DNA from: Bacteroidota bacterium
GTDB taxonomy: Bacteria > Bacteroidota > Bacteroidia > Cytophagales > Cyclobacteriaceae
Direction of reading: 5' to 3'
NCBI GenBank assembly: GCA_947470895.1
Contig: CANIVF010000037.1
Span: forward strand, 1 to 37,545
Length of the DNA stretch: 37,545 nucleotides
Position 1 is the stretch's first letter, and each line of letters starts with the position of its first letter. This document shows, in pieces, positions 33,764-37,545 of the stretch. Made by a program: the position numbers and the translations under genes. The notes beneath the pieces are model-generated. The model was not told the origin of the DNA. It saw only the letters and a list, made by a program, of their open reading frames with translations, and ran no database searches.

Positions 33764-35074
33764 ATGGAAAACGAAAAAATAATTGTAGGTCTTGATATTG
33801 GTACAACCAAGATCTGCGCCATCGTGGGCCGCAAAAATGAATTTGGAAAACTGGAAGTGCTTGGCATGGGCAAAGCTGAATCAGAAGGCGTAATCAAAGG
33901 CATAGTCACCAACATTGATAAAACTGTTTTTGCTATTGAGAAGGCCGTGAAGGAAGCCAGTGATATGTCGGGCATCGACATTGGTCTGGTCAATGTGGGT
34001 ATTGCCGGTCAGCACATCAGAAGCTCTATTCACCATGGAAGTATTACACGAAGTTCAAGAGAAGACGAGGTGAGCATCGAAGATGTGAATCGTCTTACAG
34101 AGGATATGCATCGCATTGTTATCCCGCCTGGCAGCGAGATCATTCACGTTATGCCACAGGATTATATTGTGGATTATGAGGAAGGAATTAAAGATCCTGT
34201 AGGAATGAGCGGTGTAAAACTGGAAGCAGATTTCCATATCATCACTGCTCAAACCAGTGCCATCAACAACATCAATAAATGTGTACGAAGAGGTGGTCTT
34301 GAAATTGAAGATTTAATTCTTGAACCTTTAGCGTCCAGCCTTGCCGTGTTGAGCGAAGAGGAGAAAGAAGCAGGCGTTTGTTTGATTGACATTGGTGGTG
34401 GCACCACAGACATTGCGGTGTTCCATGATAACATCATTCGTCACACGGCTGTGATTCCTTTCGGTGGAAATATCCTGACCACGGACATTCAACATGGTTT
34501 GATGGTGATGGCAAAGCAAGCCGAGCAATTGAAAACTCGGTTTGGAAAAGCTATTGCAGAAGAGGCAAGCCCGAATGAGATTGTTTCCATTCCGGGAATC
34601 AGAAACCGGGTACCTAAAGAAATTTCTGTGAAGAATCTTTCGGGCATCATTCAGGCTCGTATGGAAGAGATCATCGAAATGGCACATACTGAAATCATTA
34701 ATTCAGGATATGAGAATCGCCTTGCTGGTGGTATCGTAATCACAGGCGGAGGTTCTCAACTTAGTTGCTTACAACAGTTGGTGGAGTATATGACGGGAAT
34801 GGATACCCGTATTGGATATCCCAATGAACATCTAGGCAAGAGCAAACTGGAAGCTGTGAAGAGCCCGATGTACGCAACCGCAGTAGGTCTTGTGTTATCA
34901 GGATTCCGTTCATTGGATGAGCGTGATGAACGCTACAAAGAGGCTAAAGAGCAGAAGAATGTGAAGGTGCTGAAAAAACAAAAAACGAATCCGACTTCTG
35001 ATTTCTTCTCAAGCATCCTAACAAAAACAAAAGGATTATTGATTGATGATCTTGATGGCAAAAACGAATATTGA
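33764..35074 (+). CDS. ftsA: Cell division protein FtsA
   Basis: A 436-residue actin-like ATPase that tethers FtsZ to the membrane. The phosphate-1 motif is GLDIGTTKICAIVG, the phosphate-2 region is CLIDIGGGTTDIAVF, and the adenosine motif GIVITGGGSQL. The 1C domain (about 85-165; NRLTEDMHRIVIPPGSEIIH) confirms FtsA rather than MreB. The C-terminal end, SDFFSSILTKTKGLLIDDL, is an amphipathic membrane-targeting helix. An AAAGGAG sequence lies 27-33 bp upstream, too far for a normal ribosome site. The leader has the CAACCACTAA string also seen before ftsZ. Confidence 0.96.
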   Translation: MENEKIIVGLDIGTTKICAIVGRKNEFGKLEVLGMGKAESEGVIKGIVTNIDKTVFAIEKAVKEASDMSGIDIGLVNVGIAGQHIRSSIHHGSITRSSREDEVSIEDVNRLTEDMHRIVIPPGSEIIHVMPQDYIVDYEEGIKDPVGMSGVKLEADFHIITAQTSAINNINKCVRRGGLEIEDLILEPLASSLAVLSEEEKEAGVCLIDIGGGTTDIAVFHDNIIRHTAVIPFGGNILTTDIQHGLMVMAKQAEQLKTRFGKAIAEEASPNEIVSIPGIRNRVPKEISVKNLSGIIQARMEEIIEMAHTEIINSGYENRLAGGIVITGGGSQLSCLQQLVEYMTGMDTRIGYPNEHLGKSKLEAVKSPMYATAVGLVLSGFRSLDERDERYKEAKEQKNVKVLKKQKTNPTSDFFSSILTKTKGLLIDDLDGKNEY

Positions 35075-35097
35075 TCAACCACTAAATAACAATTGTC

Positions 35098-36720
35098 ATG
35101 TTTGAACCAGTAATAGGATACAAATTTGATCTCCCCAAACATCATAAGTCGATTATCAAAGTAATTGGTGTTGGTGGCGGAGGTAGCAATGCAGTTAACC
35201 ACATGTATAAGCAAGGCATCAAAGATGTCGAGTTTGTGGTTGCTAATACCGATTTGCAAGCGTTGAACAGCAGCCCTGTTCCTCACAAATTGCAACTGGG
35301 TGTTAATCTAACCGAAGGTCTTGGTTGTGGGGCCAATCCTGAAGTGGGACGCGCGGCTGCGATTGAAAGCAAGGAGCAAATTCGCGAATTGCTGGTAGGT
35401 ACCAAGATGGTGTTTGTCACAGCCGGTATGGGTGGTGGCACTGGCACTGGTGCCGCTCCAGTTATCGCTAAGATTGCGAAAGATATGGATATCTTAACGG
35501 TAGGTATCGTTACTGTTCCTTTCTCCTTTGAAGGAAAGAAAAAATTAAATCAAGCTGAGCTAGGTATTGAAGCGTTTCGTGCAAGTTGTGATACAGTGCT
35601 CATTATTTTGAATGATAAGTTGAGAGAGATCTATGGCAATTTGTCGATTGGCCAGGCTTTTGGTGAGGCAGATAATATCTTGACTACAGCCGCAAAAGGT
35701 ATTGCTGAAATCATCACGCTGACAGGTTATGTAAACGTAGACTTTCAAGATGTGCGTACGGTGATGTTAAATGCTGGTGCTGCGGTTATGGGTTCTTCTG
35801 AAACACGCGGAGATAATCGTGCAATCAAGGCGGCACAGCAAGCACTGGCATCTCCATTATTGGATAATAAAGATATCATTGGTGCCAAGAAGATTCTGCT
35901 CTCCATTATATCAGGTGAAGAGGCAGAGTTGCAAATGGATGAACTCACCACCATCACTGAATACATACAAACACAGGCTGGTGATGAAGCCGAAGTAATA
36001 TTTGGTCACGGTGTTGATTCGGGATTAGCTGATCGTATTCGTGTTACGGTCATCGCAACCGGATTCTTTTCTGAAGGAAAAATGGTGAAGAAGAAGGAAG
36101 ACAAGAAGGTGCATGAATTGGATCGCACTCAGATTCCATTGTTTGGTTCTGTAGATAATTCAGTTAATCAACGCCATCAGGAGCTTGAACTTAAAATCAG
36201 AGAAGAGGAAAAACCTGCTGTACAGAGCAAGACGCAGACAGTTCAAAAGTTCGAGGAGCCTAAAATACAATTGAATGCTTCGTTGTTTGAAGATGAAGTT
36301 TTTACTCAAAGAACCGTTGAGTTTACCATAACGAACAAAGACGAAACGCAATCTCTCGATGAAGATCAATTTGAAGATGAAGATAATCTCTTCAGAAAAG
36401 AAGAGGACGATTTCGAATTGGGTAAAGGTGTTTCAGAAGACCAGGTAATAAACGAAGATGGACTTATGGAAATAAGGAGAACCAAAGAGCGCCTTGAGCA
36501 ACAAGCAAAAGAGCGTAGAGAGAAATTGAAAAAAGGCAAGACGCAAGAGATGACTAAGGATGAATTCAAGCAGAAGTGGGAAGCACCAGCCTACTTGCGC
36601 AGGGGTGTGAAGATGGATAACATTTCTCATTCTTCTGAGTCGCACATCTCGCGTTATAGTTTGAATGATGACAATAATCTACTGGGTAACAATAAATTTT
36701 TACATGATAATGTAGATTAA
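35098..36720 (+). CDS. ftsZ: Tubulin-like division GTPase FtsZ
   Basis: 540 residues, longer than the 380-400 common elsewhere but usual for Bacteroidota. The GTPase signature GGGTGTG is at 112-118, and the synergy loop NVDFQDVRTVM provides the catalytic residues. The conserved core ends near residue 325. An acidic, Lys/Glu/Gln-rich linker follows (about 335-490). The conserved C-terminal peptide that binds FtsA is APAYLRRG (496-503), but 38 further residues follow it, ending NKFLHDNVD. It is the last gene of the cluster, starting 23 bp after ftsA, and is followed by a terminator-like hairpin at 36849. Confidence 0.97.
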   Translation: MFEPVIGYKFDLPKHHKSIIKVIGVGGGGSNAVNHMYKQGIKDVEFVVANTDLQALNSSPVPHKLQLGVNLTEGLGCGANPEVGRAAAIESKEQIRELLVGTKMVFVTAGMGGGTGTGAAPVIAKIAKDMDILTVGIVTVPFSFEGKKKLNQAELGIEAFRASCDTVLIILNDKLREIYGNLSIGQAFGEADNILTTAAKGIAEIITLTGYVNVDFQDVRTVMLNAGAAVMGSSETRGDNRAIKAAQQALASPLLDNKDIIGAKKILLSIISGEEAELQMDELTTITEYIQTQAGDEAEVIFGHGVDSGLADRIRVTVIATGFFSEGKMVKKKEDKKVHELDRTQIPLFGSVDNSVNQRHQELELKIREEEKPAVQSKTQTVQKFEEPKIQLNASLFEDEVFTQRTVEFTITNKDETQSLDEDQFEDEDNLFRKEEDDFELGKGVSEDQVINEDGLMEIRRTKERLEQQAKERREKLKKGKTQEMTKDEFKQKWEAPAYLRRGVKMDNISHSSESHISRYSLNDDNNLLGNNKFLHDNVD

Positions 36721-36848
36721 AGACATGGCATATCCGGCACGACTGGTTTTTACTCCATTCGTAGTGGTTGTTGGTGGTAAATATTTTTTGCCGGTGCCGG
36801 AGTGCCTTATTTTTTAAACTGAGTTTAACCCTATTTTTTAAACTCACT

Positions 36849-36889
36849 CCGTTCCATCCCGACTTGTCAGGGTGGGACGGTTTCATTTT
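36849..36889 (+). terminator. Probable rho-independent terminator of the dcw cluster
   Basis: Two 15-nt arms (36849-36863 and 36866-36880) around a 2-nt tip form a strong stem with two G-U pairs and one mismatch, followed by TTTCATTTT. It lies 128 bp after the ftsZ stop. The intervening bases include a 7-bp inverted pair CCGGCAC (36734-36740)/GTGCCGG (36794-36800) and two copies of TATTTTTTAAACT. Confidence 0.65.
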
Positions 36890-36994
36890 AAGCCTTGCCT
36901 GAAATGCCTGATTATCTATTCTGGCATAACTACCAAAATCGATTTAATTGAATTGGCATCTCAGTTGTATTCTATCTGGCAAACATATACAGAT

Positions 36995-37399
36995 ATGAAA
37001 ACGAAAGTAATTTTATTCGCCTTGTTGGTTGTTCTTACTTCCTGTGATATCATGATTGTTGAACCGGTTTATCAGGATCGCGATCGGGTAATCGGTTCGT
37101 ATCAGATTGAAGAAAGCAGCCAAACCTATAATGACTATACACGATTTTCAATCTTCATCCGAAAATCAGGAAGCTACGATGATGTGATCATTGAAAACTT
37201 CTACAACGCTGATGTGAATATTAGAGCAACTGTTGTTTCCGATAAGATTTATATATCACGGCAGGTAGTTGATGGATATGAAATAGAAGGAATAGGTACT
37301 TTTTATGGAGATGAGATACAGTTCTCATATAAAGTAAGAGACACGTATTCATACAATAAGCCAACCGACTTCTGTAATGCCACAGCATGGTTTAATTAA
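36995..37399 (+). CDS. Small lipoprotein, unknown
   Basis: 134 residues from the ATG at 36995. This start gives a proper lipoprotein signal: MKTKVILFALLVVLTSC with lipobox Cys17. An in-frame ATG at 36872 falls inside the terminator hairpin and would bury the signal peptide. The mature part is beta-rich and aromatic (VIGSYQIEESSQTYNDYTRF; IEGIGTFYGDEIQFSYKVRD), about 117 residues, and resembles the lipocalin-like or immunoglobulin-like small lipoproteins of Bacteroidota, without a recognised family. It has no tight neighbour in the window. Confidence 0.75.
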   Translation: MKTKVILFALLVVLTSCDIMIVEPVYQDRDRVIGSYQIEESSQTYNDYTRFSIFIRKSGSYDDVIIENFYNADVNIRATVVSDKIYISRQVVDGYEIEGIGTFYGDEIQFSYKVRDTYSYNKPTDFCNATAWFN

Positions 37400-37411
37400 T
37401 CCCAGAATTGT

Positions 37412-37442
37412 CATTAGAAAAAGTTCTAATGGCGGCCATTAG
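37412..37442. repeat. Overlapping inverted repeats after the lipoprotein gene
   Basis: CATTAGAA (37412-37419) and TTCTAATG (37424-37431) are a perfect 8-bp inverted repeat with a 4-nt loop. The second arm then pairs again: CTAATGGC (37426-37433) with GCCATTAG (37435-37442). There is no T-run, so a terminator is unlikely to be the whole story. Confidence 0.5.
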
Positions 37443-37529
37443 GAATAAGGGATCGAAAGGATAAGATAATCAGCGTTTTAAGTTGTAATAGGAAGGTTTA
37501 AATTCGGTCTGATTTTCTGACAAAGAACA

Positions 37530-37545
37530 TGGACTACAAAATCGA
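37530..37545 (+). CDS. Possible start of a further gene (cut by window edge)
   Basis: ATG at 37530 opens a frame MDYKI that runs off the window, 130 bp after the lipoprotein gene. Only five codons are visible, and no clear ribosome site or promoter precedes it, so this is no more than a possibility. Confidence 0.2.

Noticed and set aside
36872-36994. Longer start for the small lipoprotein
   Set aside because: The ATG lies in the terminator hairpin and would place the lipoprotein signal 41 residues inside the protein.

Overview
The window is a chromosomal segment of a Bacteroidota bacterium, most likely of the order Cytophagales. Several things point there: a LytS/LytTR pair, an Na+-pumping NADH dehydrogenase (nqr) operon, promoters that fit the Bacteroidota consensus (TTTG or TTG, about 19 nt, TAnnTTTG), few clear Shine-Dalgarno sites, a dcw cluster of Bacteroidota layout (no murF, murB or ddl; PASTA-bearing FtsI; long MraY and FtsZ), and lipoproteins with short signal peptides. 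No rRNA, tRNA or CRISPR array was seen. The order-level assignment is inference from gene content.

Layout. 1-148: right edge of an IS66-family insertion sequence. 268-971 (minus): two small overlapping membrane proteins, the first of MotA/TolQ/ExbB type. 1192-2951: LytS-type histidine kinase and LytTR response regulator. 3159-4568: MATE exporter. 4640-5643: a small coiled-coil protein and a conserved-looking hypothetical, divergent. 5658-6537: promoter, an unlisted 46-residue lipoprotein and cmk. 6581-11302: promoter, nqrA-nqrB-nqrC-nqrD-nqrE and a strong terminator, without nqrF. 11316-14328: DUF502 membrane protein, mnmA (minus), TlpA-like thioredoxin lipoprotein (minus). 14458-20595: family III CoA-transferase, a very large propeller/HEAT/cytochrome c lipoprotein and a secreted M28 peptidase, probably co-transcribed and ended by a terminator. 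20596-21025: a gene-free stretch with a terminator, a structured element, a palindrome and the mraZ promoter/operator.

21026-36889 is the division and cell-wall (dcw) cluster: mraZ, rsmH, ftsL, ftsI, murE, mraY, murD, ftsW, murG, murC, ftsQ, ftsA, ftsZ. From ftsL to murC the genes overlap or nearly touch, so they form a translationally coupled unit that makes UDP-MurNAc-pentapeptide and lipid I/II, flips and polymerises it at the septum, and supplies the FtsA/FtsZ ring. MraZ probably represses the whole unit through four 10-bp-spaced AAAGTGG-type repeats that overlap its promoter. A small lipoprotein follows the ftsZ terminator.

Less ordinary signals: (i) degenerate 7-bp tandem repeats in several intergenic gaps and twice inside the CoA-transferase coding sequence; (ii) a 56-codon open frame between mraZ and rsmH framed by perfect 13-bp inverted repeats made of the same heptads; (iii) a candidate structured RNA just upstream of the dcw promoter; (iv) an nqr operon closed by a terminator before any nqrF. 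I found no defence system or other clearly new multigene system; the repeat/ORF/RNA features around mraZ are the best candidates for something undescribed.
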